This document shows, piece after piece, positions 1 to 13,636 of a stretch of 64,000 nt of DNA (positions within the stretch are counted from its first letter, which is position 1; each line of letters starts with the position of its first letter). The position numbers were made by a program, and so were the translations under genes. The notes under the pieces are model-generated. The model did not search any database. It was not told where the DNA came from and saw only the letters and a program-made list of their open reading frames with translations. The DNA comes from Rhizaria sp. SCN 62-66 (lineage: Eukaryota; Rhizaria, unplaced), in contig MEDY01000025.1 in the NCBI GenBank assembly GCA_001724265.1, forward strand, positions 62,001-126,000, read 5' to 3'.

Positions 1-1
1 G

Positions 2-1122
2 CACGCCCTGGCCGTTGTGGCGCTCATCAAGGGCGGCGCTCACGTGCTCTCTCTCGGCGGTAAGCCCTCCGAGCGCGTCATCCAGGAGATCATGAACGCC
101 TGCGCGCAGCGCCCCGCGGTCCAGGCCGCGCTGGGGCCGAACGTGCGCGTGGGCGTGCTGTCGACCTACGCCTACACCGACAACGCGCTGCGCGTCCGGA
201 ACTCACGCCGCCGCGAGGCCGAGAAGTGGGCCTCGCTGGCCACGCTGGGCGAGCTCACCGAGCCCGCGCCCGTGCCGCTGTGGCGCCGCATCTTCCGCCG
301 GGCCGCCAAGAAGGGCGCGGCGAACCTCACCCCCAACGGCTCTGTCACTGGGACCGCCGTCGTGACTGCAGTGGACGATGTCAACGTGAGCGTGACGCAG
401 AAGATGAGCGACATCAGCGTCGCCCTGCCTGGCGCCCCCGAGGAGCTGATCGCTGCCACCACCGCCGCCGCCGCTGTGAAGGCTAATGCTGCAACTGCTG
501 CAACTGCTGAGGCTACTGATGCTGCTGAGGCTACTAAGACTGCTGCTGCCGCCGATGCGACTACGACTGCGAATACTGATGCGGCGGCGGCGGCCACTGC
601 GATCGACCCCGCGACGGGCATGCCCGTGGCGCTCAAGGAGCGTTTCGCCGGCCAGGCTCAGCGCGCCAAGGACCACGCGGTCGACTACTCCGGTTGGGGC
701 CGCATCTGGAAGGCGCGGCGCGTCCAGGTCGTCATGCATGTCATCGGCGACACGGACTCGGCGCTGCTGCTGGCCGAGGTTGAGAAGAAGCACACCGGCT
801 GGAGCGACCTCTACCAGGTACGACATTTATGATGAGAAACAAAGACATCTTGTGGTATTGTTTGATTTGAAGTAGTATAGGGTAGAAGCGGACTTTGATT
901 TTTATGAAACTCACTTTTTTTGTTGATCGCCCAATTTTTGTACACCTTTGTTACTATTTATCACAGGGTTTCACGGAGTTCCGCACGTTCCAGTTGGTGT
1001 CTCTGACGACGGGCAAGGTGCTCAACATGGAGGGCCCCGAGCAGGCGACTCTGCTCAACAACGCCAAGCTGACACAGCTCTTCAACACCATCCCCGCTCC
1101 GCAGCCCAACCCCTACCTGTGA
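2..1122 (+). CDS. Possible Tim21/COA1-like mitochondrial inner-membrane protein (5' end outside window)
   Basis: Two exons, 2..817 and 967..1122, joined at a codon boundary by a GTACGA...CAG intron; stop is TGA. The 5' end is cut by the window edge, since the frame is open from base 2 with no clear start. The visible protein opens with a short apolar run (ALAVVALIKGG), then a segment ending in PAVQAALGPNVRVG, an Ala/Thr-rich linker, and a C-terminal beta-like region (VQVVMHVIGDTDSALLLAEV, then FRTFQLVSLTTGKVL across the splice). A membrane segment, then 'np.v...lG.pi', then 'GxxGxAxVxxEVxxxxGxWxxxxLxV' resembles the Tim21/COA1 family of inner-membrane import and assembly factors. That is inference from pattern only; no catalytic motif supports it. 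The coding status itself is well supported by the in-frame splice. Confidence 0.7.
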
Positions 1123-2059
1123 GCGAGTCATCCGTCAGTGACCCCCATCGCCAGTCAGTCAGTGAGAGAGAGAACGCGAGGCGCCAGTCAGTGAGAGAGT
1201 GAGTCGGTGGCGGTGAGGCTGGGGTGACACGCGCTCGCACAGTCACACTAAAGTCATCGTCACAGAGTCATTGTCAATGGCAGTCCAGTGACGACTGCGA
1301 GGTATTGAGAAGAGATGTAGAATGTGTTGTTGTGAGGATCGCTTATTGTTGTTATTATTATAAGGTTACTTAGGGCCAAGGTGTTACGTATCCCTGTTGT
1401 TGTTGTTGTTGATGTTATTGGAGTTATATTGAAGCGTCATTGTGTTCAGAGTGCTTTCGTTGCGCTGTTTACGGAAAGGATAGAACGCTTAGTTGGACTT
1501 TGTTGGAGGTATTTATCACGGCAAATACATATATTTATTGTTAAAGGACTTGATTTTGCAAGGTTATCTTGAGTAGTGGCTATTAAGCAGTGTTATGCAG
1601 TGGAATGCGGCAGTTTACGGTCTTTGAGTGCTTGAGTTTGTTGCTCTCAGCCGACTGTGTATTGAACACAATCGACTGGCTAAGATAAGATTTATCTCAG
1701 TAGGGAGACCGTCATATGGACTGTGGCAGCACTGACGCGATTTAACTTAATGCAAAATATTATTTATGCTTTTTATAGTTTGTGGAAGTGCAGTTTGACC
1801 TCTGTGCAAGTCTTGTTTGTTTCACTCTCAGCACCACGCGACGTGACCTGGCTCGTGGCATAATTTCTCTCGATGCCTCACGCTCACATGCACTCTCTTT
1901 TAAATGCCTCTTTGCAACCTTGCCTTTGCTGTTTCTATGATTCCATTTCTCAGGTATTTCGTTTCTCTTGCGTTGACTCTGCGTCAGTATCTCGGAAAGA
2001 AGAGACCGTCTTCAAGCAATCTTGCATTGCGCGGCTCTTTGAGGCTTTGCACTCGCGAT
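1123..2059. other. Intergenic/5' leader region
   Basis: No gene recognised. The first part, 3' of the upstream gene, has an imperfect direct repeat around CAGTCAGTGAGAGAG (about 1152-1200). The rest is AT-richer. The TBC gene frame is open upstream from 1904, so its leader or an alternative start may lie here. Confidence 0.5.
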
Positions 2060-2877
2060 ATGTCGTCATTATCGCACTCTAAGGGCAGCAAGAGCGGCAG
2101 TGGCAGCAGCAGTGGCAGTGATCAAGCTGCTTCTGCCACGACTGCGACGGCGACTGCGTCTGCTGCTGCTGCTAGTGCGAGTGCTGCTGCCGCACATGCT
2201 AGCGACGACGATGACGACGACGACGACGGCGAGGTGTACTTCCCCGATAACTACTACCACGCCCCCGCCCCTGCTGATGCCCCTGCGAGTGCGAGCGTTG
2301 GTTTTGTGACAGAGAGCGGCGATGTGACTGCAGCTGCGGCTGAAAGCGGCATCAACAGCAACACCGCCAACGCCCGTGACAAGAGCCCTGCTGTCAGCAC
2401 CAACACGATCGCTGCGCCCGCGGCTGCAACTGCGGCTGCGGGTACGGGTGCGGGTGCGGGTGCGACCGAGAGTGCGAGTGCGAGCGCTAATGCGAGCCCT
2501 ATTGCGACTGAGAGCGCCAACAACGCTGATGCTGCTGCTGCTGCTGCGGGTAGTAACAGCTTCGATGACTCGGCGACGTTCAACTTCGACAGCTTCATGA
2601 GCGACATCAACGGCAGCAGCCCCACTACCCCTCACACTCATCTTCACAACAACAACAATAACAACAACGGTAAGAATGATGACGCTGAGGCTAAGGCCGA
2701 AGCTAAAGCTAAGGCTGAGGCTGAGGCTAAGGCTAAAGCAGAGGCTGAGGCCGCCGCCGCTGCTGCTGCCGCCGCTGCTGCAGCTGTGCTGCCCCCGCTG
2801 CCGTCTTCACACCCTTGGGCCGCCGCTGTCGCCGCCGGGACCGCTCATATGAACAGCAACAACGCTAATATCTACAA

Positions 2878-2909
<32 letters not shown>

Positions 2910-4081
2910 GTCGCGGCCTCACTGGTCCTCGCCCGAACACGAATGACAATGACGCTGATGCAAATGCAAAGGCTGCTTTTCAGGCTGCACCTATGACTGA
3001 GAGTGAGCGTTTGCTAGCGCAGGTGCCCTCGGCTCTGTCGCAGCAGTTTGCTCCCGGGTTTGTGCCAAGTTTAGCCGCCTTGTACAGCAACGACGCCGCC
3101 AGCGCCGTCATTAGTCCGTTTTCACCCTTCAACAACAAGAACATCAACAAAAAGCGTGACAACTACAACAAGAGCAATGATAACCCTAGCTCATCTGATA
3201 TTGGCACCACAACTGCTGATACCGCGAGAGCTGAGACTGGTGAACCTGCGACTGAGACTGAGATTGCTACAACCCAGTCCCCTAGCTGCTCACAGTCACC
3301 CTCTAGCCCTAGCCCACGGTCACTCTCGGGCCCGCACCCTCTGTCCCGCTCGCTGCCGCCGCGGCCCGCGCTGCCCGCGCTGGTGGCCCAGTGGCTCATT
3401 GCCTCGGGCGCGCTGGCGTTGCGGGAGCAGGTCCATGCCGCCGCCGCCGCCGCCGCCGCGGGGAACCGCCAGTGTCCGCCGCTGCAGCCAGACTTCACCA
3501 CAAGCACCGCCGCAACCGCACCCACAGGGTACTTAGAGGGGTACTTAGAGGGGAGTAAGTACACGGAGGCCGAGTGGCGCGCGCCCGGGGTCGGCGTAAG
3601 CACCGGCACGTACTCGCGGCCTCTGGCGCTGCTTACAGTCCCCGCTACTGCTGCTGCTGCTGCTGCTGCATCGTCTTGCTTTGGCAACACGGGCGGCAAC
3701 GGGGGCCATTTGAGCAACACGATGAGCAACGACTTGAGCGGCAGCTCGGTCCCCGGCTCCAGCGGCTCCAGCGGCTCCAGCAGTGCGGGCGTGTTTGGCT
3801 TCAGCAGCTTTAACAACAACAGCAACAACAGCAACGTTGTTCACAGCTCTACCTGCAGCTCGAATAGTCAGCAGTTGGACCTCGACTTGACTAGTGCGAG
3901 TGCACACCCCTCCGGCGGCCTAACTTCCGACGGCGGCAGCTGCGGCCTGACTTACCTCGATCTGTGCCGCCAGTACGAGCTCTATCTGTGCGCGTTTGCC
4001 CACCTCAGCAACGGCGGCGCCGGCGCCGCTGCCCGCAGCGCCGAGATCGTCGCCTTGACGCAGTTGCACTCCAAAAGCAGC

Positions 4082-4113
<32 letters not shown>

Positions 4114-7100
4114 CGACAATAGCGATAACAAGGTGAAGTCTAAGTGTGCTGAGTGTAAGTACAAGGGCTGTGGTGAGAGTGCTGCTTCTGTTAGCGATGC
4201 CACTTCTGAGTCCAAGTGCGGTGGTGATGGTTCAGAGTCTAAGGGTGTCGCAGCCGACTCCGAGTCCCGCGATAGTACCGAGGCGGGGGTCGCTGCACCC
4301 CAGAGTAAGGATGCGGGGGACTCGGCGATGTGGTGCTACGAGCTCCCCACGTCTGCCGTTTTGCCTGATGTCACTCAAGTGGCCCCTTTTGCTAGCCACA
4401 ACCACCCCCCTCTCTACCGCAGCAACAGCAGCAACAATGGCACTCATGCTGCGCATATCAAGTGCGAGTGTAAGTGTTGCTGTGCCACTGACGCTGACGC
4501 CGACGCCGACGCCGACGCTGACACAGAGACTAGCGCTGTGTCTAACGGCAATGGCGGTGAGCTGAAGAGTGACCGTGACCCTGACCGCGACTCTACGACT
4601 GACAGTGACAGCGGCAGCGGCAGTGATGATGATGAAGATGATGGCGACAGCGACTGTCTCAGTACCCCCTTACTCTGGTCCCCGCACGCCACGTACCCGT
4701 CGTTTTTCTCAGAGGCCGCCGCACTCTCCCGTACTCTCGCCAGCGGCCTCGTGTCAGTAGCCATGAGCAATAATAACAACAACAGCAACAACAACAGAGC
4801 GGGCAACGGCACTCATACCTCGTCAGCAACTACAGCAACTGCGACTGCACGTGCGCGTGCGCCTGCGCCTGCGTCAAACACCCCCCCCGCGCCGCCGCTG
4901 CCGGTGCCCGCGGCGCTGCTTGCGGCCATCGCGTCGCGGCCGCGGCCCGCCTTCCTGGCCTGCGATGACGATATCCGCAAAGACCTCAGGCGCTCACACC
5001 CCAGTCTCCCGCTCTTCCGCACCCACCAGGTACGTCAAAAACCAATATTTGACGACATATACGTTATGATGATTTTGATATATGATGAAAATATTATTTT
5101 TATATCGTTTTCCCAAAGTTTTGTGGTATTATAACTTTTCTCATTCAATTTAACTTGATGTTTTGTTATATTCATTCGTCCCTCGGATATAACCAGGGTT
5201 TGCTGCGTTTGTACCGCATTCTGACCGCGTTCGCTGTCCGCGACGGCGGTGTTGCCATCGGCTACTGCCAGTCGATGAACTTCATCGCCGGCGCCTTGTT
5301 GCTGCTCACGACCGAGGCCGCGGCGGCCCGCAAGGCCGCGCTCAGTGCACTCTCAGCCAGTGCCGCTGATGATGATAATAAGACTGAGGTTAAGAATGCG
5401 AGCGAGAATGCGATTGAGGCCGAGACAACTAGCGCTGATACGACGACGACAGCGCAGTGTGCGAACGCTCGTAGCAGTGCAGCAACAACCAGCGCCGCGG
5501 CAGCTGGCACGGTGTGTTATGCGTCCCTGACTGCTGCCGAAGCGGACGAGGCCGAGGAGGCCGCCTTCTGGCTGCTGTGCGCTCTGCTGGCACCGCGCTC
5601 CGGCTGGTACTCGCGCGGGCTCTCGGGCCTCGAGCGCGACATCGCCGTGCTCGAGTCCCTGCTCGCGCTGCACATCCCCTCGCTGTCGGACCACCTGTCG
5701 CGGCACGGCGCGCGCATCGGCACCGTCGCCGTGTCGTGGACGCTGTCACTGTTCCTGTCTTCGCTGGCGCCCGCGCCCGCACTGCCGCTGTGGCACGCGC
5801 TGCTTTGGCGCGGCGACGAGGCGCTCTTCCACGCGCTGCTCACCAACACCGCACTGGCGCAGCCGCGGTTGCTGCGGGCGCGCACCGCCGACGAAGTGCT
5901 GTTCGCTCTCGTCCGCGGCGACTCGCGTGGCGGCCCGGGCGGCCCCGGCGGCTCCGGCGGCGGCGCTGGTCTCGGTGGCGGCGGCGACGGCGACGCAGGC
6001 AGGGGCGACGACGCCGCGCGGGTCGATTGGGCCCGGGCCGTGGCAGCGATGCCCATGCCGCCGGTGCTGAGCAGGCACGCCGTCCGCGTCGTCCGGGCCG
6101 CCGCGCGCGCGCAGAGGGGCTTCGACGCAAAGGGGGCGGCTAAGGGGGCGGCTAAGGACCCCCTGAGAGCGGGTAAGGGGGGTTCTAAGAATCAGTCTAC
6201 GTGTAAGTCTAAGTCGATGGATAACAGGTATTTGGATGATTCTAAGTACTTTAAGCTGATCAACAAACTCTCGCTGCACAGCAGCAACATCAGCAACATC
6301 GAAGACGTTGGTCGCGGCACTGTCGGGAATCGCGGCGCCACTGCTATCGAGCTTGAGGTCGCTGCAGAGGAAGCTGAGGCTGCAGCAGAGGCGTCTCTTT
6401 CTGACGACTTCTGCGCGAGCACGAGTAGCAGCGCGAATGTTGGGAATAATACCTCGCAGTCAACGCGCTCACGATCATTGTCACAATCGCACTCAGCCGC
6501 TGCTGCGTCGAGTGAGTCGTCCAAGTCCAAGGGCCTGCGGACGCTACTTAGCCTCGACGTCCAGGAGGACAACGACATGACCGTGAGCACCCTTAGCCAC
6601 CGCAACGTCACCGTGCGGTACTTAGCCATGTGCGCCGCGCTCTCGTCTCAGGGGGTACTTACATCCCACAGCGACGTCAGCGTCGTTCGCTTTGCTTTGC
6701 CTCTGGTGCCGACTGCTTCATTCATCAACACTTCGTTCAGGTCTAAGAGGGTACTTAATGCTGTCGCCTCGGTGCTCCTACCGACGACCACGGCAGCCTC
6801 ACTTGCTTACATCCCCAAAAATCCCCCCTTACCCCCACCCTTACATTCTGCGACAGCTAACCCTCATGCCGGCTCTAGTTCGACCTTGATTGCGACCGTT
6901 GCTCGGTCAAGGGTCAACAGCACGCACACCAACACGCTCGTCAACGCGCCTGTAAGTGCCTCCAGTGGTGTAAGCGGGTCGCTGTCGACCTCGAACAGCA
7001 GCAGCAGCAGCAGCAGCGGCGGCGACAGCGCCAGCGACTTCGACTGCTTCCCTACGGCCACTGCCACCGTCTCACTGGCCCCGACCGTGGCCGCGTACCG

Positions 7101-10100
7101 GCTGCTCCACACGCCCGGCCTGGCGGCTCCCGCGCTGGCGCTGCCGCGCGCCGCGGCCCGCCGCCTCACCGCCGCGCTGAGGCTGCGCGAGGCCTTGCAC
7201 GCAGTCGTCGTCGCCGCCGCCGCGGGGGGCAACGCGGTGGCCGCGGCTACGCTGGCGGCCACGGCCGGCCCAGGCCCAGGCACCGGCGCTGCGCAGAACC
7301 AGAGCCAGATTCAGAGCCAAACGCAGAGTCAGAGTGGAGCAGGGCATGCGAGTGTGGGTGCCGGTGCCGGGGGGAGTGAATACACCTCTGCCGGTGTAGG
7401 TGGAGGTGGCGGGAGAGTGAGTAGGTCCGTCTCGTTCGCTCCGTTGCCGCTGCCGACGCTGACGCCGCATAACACTCTGATCAGCGCTAACAATAACGCT
7501 GGCGCCAATAGCAATCTCAATAGTAATCGCAATGCTAGCGCGAGCGCGAGCGCGAGAGCTGCGAGCCCGGTGCCGTCACCGCTGTTAGCCTCGCAGCAGC
7601 AGCAACACCAACAGCAGCAGCCGCAGCAGCAGAAGAGCAAGGACAGCAACAGCAACCCCGTGAGCGCGACGAGCGTCGACGGCTCTGACGGCACTGCTGG
7701 GGGGGCTGAGCAGCTGCAGAGTGGCGGCGCTGCTGATGGCGCTACCGCGAAGGCCAGCCGCGCTGGTAGCGAGACCGGACTCCGTAGCCGGTCTGTGTCT
7801 TCTGTGTCCGACGTGAACAATAACGGTGCGCTCGACTCTGAGCAGCAACCGCTGCAGTTTGATAAGGACGGCAATCCAAAGGACAAGAGCAAGTCGGTCC
7901 GCTCGATCTTCAGCTCTTTGTTCAAGCGCAAAGACAAAGACAGTACATCGACAACGCCGGTGCCACTCACAGTCAATATTGGTGACAACAGTAACGCCGT
8001 TACTGCTGCTGTTCACGGTCACTCTGCCCACGGTCACTCCGCTCACGGCATCCCCCCACCTACTCCTGCCGCTGCCTCTGCCGCCGCCGCCGCCGCCGCT
8101 GCCGCCGCGGCTGCCGCTGCCGCCGCCGCCGCCGTTGCTTTAGACGCAGCCCGTGCCACGGCAGCAGCCGCCACAGCTAGTAATAACATGAACGCCAACT
8201 CTATCGGCAACACGGCTTCTACTGCTCAGACTCGGAGAAAGAGCAGCAGTAGCCCCACCACGACTGACGCCGATTCCAGTCTATCGAACGCTGTGACAGC
8301 CGACGGCACCGACCCCGGCTCTGCCTCAACCGCGACTGCTGCTGTTGCAACTGATGCCAATGATGTGAGTGCGAATGGGAATGGAACTGGGCCTGGGCCT
8401 GGGGCTGCGGCGGGCGCCGGCGCCTTCAGCTACCAGTACACCGAGGAGGACGAGGCCGCCGAGGAGGCCGCGGCGTTGGCAGCGGTGGCGGCGGCGACCG
8501 CGGCGGCGGCGCTCATCGAGGAGGCCGAGGCGGCGGCGGAGCGGGCGATGGCTTTCATGATCGCGGAGCAGGAAGCCACAGCCGCCGCCAACGCGGTCAA
8601 CGCTGCCACCAAGGCTGCCGCTGAGGCTGCTGAGGCCGACGCCACCGCTGCTGTCGAGGCTGCTGCTGCTGCTGATGCTGCTGAGGCTGAGACCAAGACT
8701 GGGACTGAAGTAGAGGCAGTCGAGGCTAATGCTTCTGAGACTTCCACCGAGGCCGAGGCTGAGGCTGATGCTAAGCCCTTTGACTCCAAGGACTCTGTCG
8801 AGGAGAAGCCTTTAGACGACGAGAAGGGACTCTTAGATTCGGCGAGGTTGCACTTACACTCGCTGCCGCTGCCTGCGGCCCTCACGGTCACTCTGCCCTC
8901 CGAGGGGGACGCCAGTGCAGGCAACGTCGTCGTCACCAGCGTGAGCTCCAGCGTCAACGCGAGCAGCAGCGGCTCCGTTGCCGCGAGCACGGCGGCGGCT
9001 TCCAACCCTCTGACTTACACTGCGCTTGTTCCAATGTCGACCAATAGCACCAGCAACGGCATTTATAGTAGCACTAATGCCGCTTTTGTTGCCGTTGTGC
9101 GGGCGTCTCAGCAGCACATGCTGCTCAAGCCCGCTCATTTACGCTACTTGCGTGCCGCTGCCGCCGCCGCCGCGCCTGCGATGGCTTCGCTGCCTCCGCC
9201 GTCTCTGGCACTCGCCCTGAGCAAACCTTCTAGCTTCACTAGCAACAACAACAACAACGCCAACGCAGGAGCTAGCGCTGGCTACAGCACCGGCGGCCGG
9301 GGTAATCCTTTCACCCCCTTCGCCGTGAACGACGCCAACGCGTCTCCAGTGGCGTCGCACCGCAGCAGCATCAGCAGCCCCGACAGTGGCAACGGCAACG
9401 CCTCGTTGCTGTCAACGGCGTCATCATCTTCGTCGTCGTCGCCTCTGTCGCCGGCAATGCCCATTGCGTTCGTCCTGTCCCCGCGCGCCGCCCGCAGCAG
9501 CGGCAGCGGCAGCGGCAGCCTGAGCCTCAGTGCCGGCCTGGCGCCCGGCTCGGCTGAGCAGGCGGCCAGCAGCCGCAGCAGCAGGGCTGCGCGCACGACA
9601 AACGAGCCCATTTCCAACAGCGCTACTGCTGCCGCGACGCAAAGCAATGCTGCCACCGCCGCTGTCGCAGTGTCCAGGTTCCCGCCCGTCTCTGAGGCCG
9701 AGGCCGAGGCCGTGGCGGCCGTCTTCACGCCCCCCGCCACAGCCGCCGCCGCCTACGGCCGTGCGCTGGGTGCCCCACCCCCCGCGTTGCCGCACAACTC
9801 GCACTCGAACTCGCAGTCGCTGTCGTACATCGCCGGCACTGGCTACAGCCACAGCCAGGGCCAGAGCCAGGGCCAGGGCCAGGGTGTGGGCGGAGGGCTC
9901 GGCGGCGTCCCCGCGATGCTGCCGCCGTCGTCCTCGTTCTCCCATTCCTACACCAACAACAACAACATCGGCAACGGCGTCATCAGTCCGTACCACGGCG
10001 GCGGCGGCGGCTTCGGCTCGCCTTCCCGCGTCACAGCCGCTTATTCCAGCAACAGCAACAACAACGGCAGCGGCAGCGGCAGCGGCAACGGTACGTACCA

Positions 10101-10680
10101 CACCGCCCACATGCTGCCCCCCGGCAGCCCCACCGCGGCGGGCTACGGCGCCAGCGCCGGCGCCGGCGCCAGTCTAGGCCTCAGCCTCGGTCTGGGCGGC
10201 GTCAGCGTTGCGCTGTCGTCGCTGGCGGCCTCGCAGGCGCTGGCTGCGCTGTCCGAGCTGGGCGTGGACCTGCTGACCGCACTCGCGGCGGACCCGGCGC
10301 TGCAGCGGTGCCAGCAGCAGCTGCAGCAGCAGCACATCAACACCGCCAAACAACAACAACAGCAACAGCAGCAGCATGGCTCTAGCTCGAGTCACGCAGC
10401 TGTAGCCGCCCTAGGCCACGCGTTTGGACAGCACAGCAGCAGCGCGCACCTCTCTGGCGCCGCAGCGAACTCTAATAACTCAAGCGCTGTTACTGGGAGC
10501 AACGGTGGCTCAAGCTTCTGGAAGTCGAGCAAGGCTTTATTCTCGTCGCCGTCAATCAAAGACAAAGAGAAGGAGAAAGAGAAAGAAAAGGACAAGGGTA
10601 AAGAGAAGGACAAGGATAGCTCTGGTGTGGCTGCTCATAACGCGAACGCGAAGGTGCTATTTTCAGAGAACTCGGACAAA

Positions 10681-10711
<31 letters not shown>

Positions 10712-11769
10712 CGACTGCTACTGCTACTACTGCTGCTGCTGCTACGACAGCTAAAATTGCTGACGCAACACCTTCAACAGCAACTGCTGCTGCGGCTAAC
10801 ACGATTGCTTCGACTGCTCTGCCAAGCAGCAGTAACAGCAACAGCGCCAATAATAGCACTCGGACTTCGCGTGTCTCCTCAGTCACTACGCTTTCCTCAG
10901 ACACCAACGTCGCAAGCTACACTCACACTGCGACAACAGCCGCTGCCGCGAATCCGAGCAGCAGCAACAGCAACAGCAACAGCAGCGCCGTCCCCGCGAC
11001 CAGTGCGTCTATCGATACGCCTGCGCCTGGTGCAAGTGTGACGCCCGCTCCTGTGCCAGCTCCAACGCAGGCTCCAACTCCATCGCCAGCTACGACAGCA
11101 ACAAGCTCTCTCTCACTGCTTGCTCCCCTGCAGCAGCCTCCTCCTCAGCAGCAGCAGCCTCAGCAGCCTAAGCCTCAGCCGCCTCAACAGCAGCTTCCGC
11201 CGACGCCTGGCGCGCTGGCCCTGAGCGCCGTGCTCTCTGCATGCAGCGACGCGTTCCTCACCCTGGCGTGGCAGCGCTTTCTTTCCCCGTCTCCCTGGCG
11301 CACTCTGCTCACCTCGTCGCTGCCCGGCCCACTCGCGTTCGCGCTCGCCTTTATCCCCGCGGCCTTCCCGCCGCGCCAGCGCCGCCGCTGGGCCGTCCCC
11401 GGTGACCTGGGGCTGGGCTGCGGCTTCGCGGCGCGGCTCTTCGCCGCCGTCAACTGCGCCGCGACGGGCGCCGTGGCGTTCGAGGAGTTCGCGGCCGCGC
11501 TGCTCGTGTTGCTGTGCGGCACGCAGCCGCAGCGGCTGTATCTCTGCTTCCGGTTCTTCACCGCCGCGGAGGCCGGCCGGGCCGACGCCAGGGGCCGGTT
11601 CCCGCCAGCGGTCGAGGTGACGGCCGCGACGACGACAACAACCACGTCCATCAACAACAGCAGCAATAACAGTAAGACGAGCTTGAGTAACTCTAACACT
11701 TTGACCAAGACGAACACTACTCTTGCTAAGACGGAGACTGCGACTGAGCTTGACGCAAATGACCGTGAT

Positions 11770-11801
<32 letters not shown>

Positions 11802-13023
11802 ATGTGAGGACGCCGTCGTCGCCGCCGCAGTGACTGCCTCGGCCTCGACGCTGTTGGCGCTGCCCAACCATTTGCGCGCGCGCTCCTTCGTCCCCTTCTC
11901 CTGTCTGCTCACGTCTTTCGCGCTCACGCACTCGCTGTACCACGGCGACGCCGACGCGGGGGCCGCGGCGCGCGAGCAGGCCGCTGTCTTCGCCGCCGCC
12001 GTCTGCGAGAAGGCTGACCAGCGCGCCGTCGAGCTGGCCTTCGAGGAGGCGGCGGCGGCCGAGGCCGCAGCTGTTACTCTCTCGGTCGAGGCGGCGGCGG
12101 CGGCGGCGGCGGCGGTCGCGGCGGCGGCGGCGGCAGTCGCGGCGGCGAATGCCAACAACGCCAGCAATGGCGACGAGTTGGCAGGACTGCCTATGCCGAC
12201 CGTTGATCACGATAACGATGACAGTGGCGAGAGCAGCGGCGACGCGGGCGCGGGTGCCCCCGGTCACTTGGTGACTACTGCTGCTGCAGCTGTTGGTGGA
12301 GCGCTTGCGTCGTCGCCGTCGTCAACGGACTCGGTGTCTTCGAGCAAGACCAATGGCAATAGTGACAGCAAGCGCACACTGGATCCCAACGCTGCCTGTG
12401 GCCGTGACGGTGACGATACAGTTGCTGCTGCTGCTGCTGCTGTTGCTGCTGATAAGGCGAAGGACGGTGGCAGTGACCGTGACGATGAGAGCGATGCCGA
12501 GGGAGAGAGTGGCGGTGGCTTAGTGTACTGCCCTTCGGCTATTAACATTACCGCAAACACTGACACCGTGGACGCTAGAGCTAAGACTATCTCTCAAGAA
12601 ACGAGTGATCAGCCTGCTGTGCGTGACATCAGCGCGAGCACTGTCGCAGCTGTTGCTTCTAATGGCAAGAATAGCAACAAGAAGGGCAAGAGCGCTGAAG
12701 ACAAGAGCAAAGCCAAGAGCAAGAGTGCTGATACTGAGGCGGACGGGGGCAAGGGCAGTCTCGCAGCCGCGTCTGCTGCTGCCCCTGATGCAAGTGCGAG
12801 TCCTGGCGTCAGCGCGAGTGCGAGTTCGAGTTCAGGTGCGAACAGTGCTGTTGCAGTTGTCAACGACAGCAGCATCACTCTTCTGCCTGATAGCACGCTC
12901 ACCCGCATCAGAATCCCCACGATTGACCGTGCACAGGACCGCGGCTTAACTTACGACGAGTTCTGCGAGTTTGTCGCGCTGCACCCGCTCACGGCGCTCT
13001 TGTTCGGACTCGAGCCGGTTTAA
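2060..13023 (+). CDS. Giant TBC-domain Rab GTPase-activating protein, TBC1D8/9-like
   Basis: Two exons, 2060..5029 and 5197..13023, joined in phase 0 across a GTACGT...CAG intron; about 3,598 residues, stop TAA. It should accelerate GTP hydrolysis by a Rab protein. The TBC domain straddles the intron: the arginine-finger motif IRKDLRR lies at about residues 972-978 and the glutamine-finger motif GYCQSMN at about 1012-1018, followed by AFWLLCALLAPRSGWY and LWHALLWRGDEALF. Near residue 3060 a helical segment (FAARLFAAVNC...FEEFAAALLVLL) resembles the EF-hand-like tail of TBC1D8/9 proteins; the C terminus has another EF-like stretch (LTYDEFCEFVALHP). The remainder is Ala/Ser/Asn/Gln low complexity, including an acidic/Ala insert inside the TBC domain. 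I chose ATG 2060 because the in-frame extension back to 1904 is hydrophobic and unlike the rest; 1904 remains possible. No GRAM domain seen. Confidence 0.88.
4081..4114 (+). repeat. (CAA/AAC)n microsatellite coding poly-Asn
   Basis: Uninterrupted AAC trinucleotide run inside the TBC gene, read as poly-Asn. Typical of the homopeptide expansions in this window. Confidence 0.9.
11771..11801 (+). repeat. (CAG)n microsatellite coding poly-Gln
   Basis: CAG run in the TBC gene giving about ten Gln codons. All positions are CAG or CAA with no TAG, which is useful when weighing how freely TAG replaces CAG here. Confidence 0.9.
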
Positions 13024-13636
13024 GTGGAGCCGGCTGTCAAAGTGACACTTTAGCGCAAGGCACATAGCAAAGCAAGAAGGAGACTGACGGGGTTCGCAGA
13101 TTATATACTTTATTTTGTCACATATAATAAGACTGATTAATACATTTGGATTATGAATTTTTAGAAACATGTGATTGTTAAGGGTATTACCAGGTGCAAT
13201 TTTAAACGGGAAGTCCTTCATCATGTTGCGCTAGACCTCGTTCGACTCGCACCATAGCATTAGTTAACAGGCGCAAGTGGTAGGATGGGAAGACTAGCTC
13301 CCTCCACAAACAAGTGCCAAGTCATGAATTGATCGTCAATAGATCCGAGTTTTTAAGGATTACATGTACCAGTTGCATGTACTTTGTATTCTTGCTCAGA
13401 TGATCATTTTGTGACGACCTCCTTGCGCTTTCTAGCAGAGTGGCGTATATTCCGGGCCTTCGTGGTGAAAAAAGAGAATACTGTATTTGAAAAGACTACA
13501 CAAACAGTATGAAAGCATAAAACATCCAAATATATAAAGTCGAGATACAATCATGAATGACTCACATAATCACTCCTGTCAAGCTTGCTACAAACTCTTA
13601 AGCGTGCGCACAACACAAAACACTTGCTTGGCACAC
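13024..13636. other. Convergent intergenic region
   Basis: AT-rich spacer between two converging genes (TBC and TRAPPC8), so it holds both 3' ends. No coding potential or structured element recognised. Confidence 0.5.

Noticed and set aside
172-832. Long overlapping ORFs on the opposite strand and other frames of the first gene, and similar pairs throughout the GC-rich genes
   Set aside because: GC-rich trinucleotide repeats keep several frames open at once. These translations are Arg/Leu/Ser monotone and lack motifs, while one frame per locus carries conserved domains or continues for thousands of codons.
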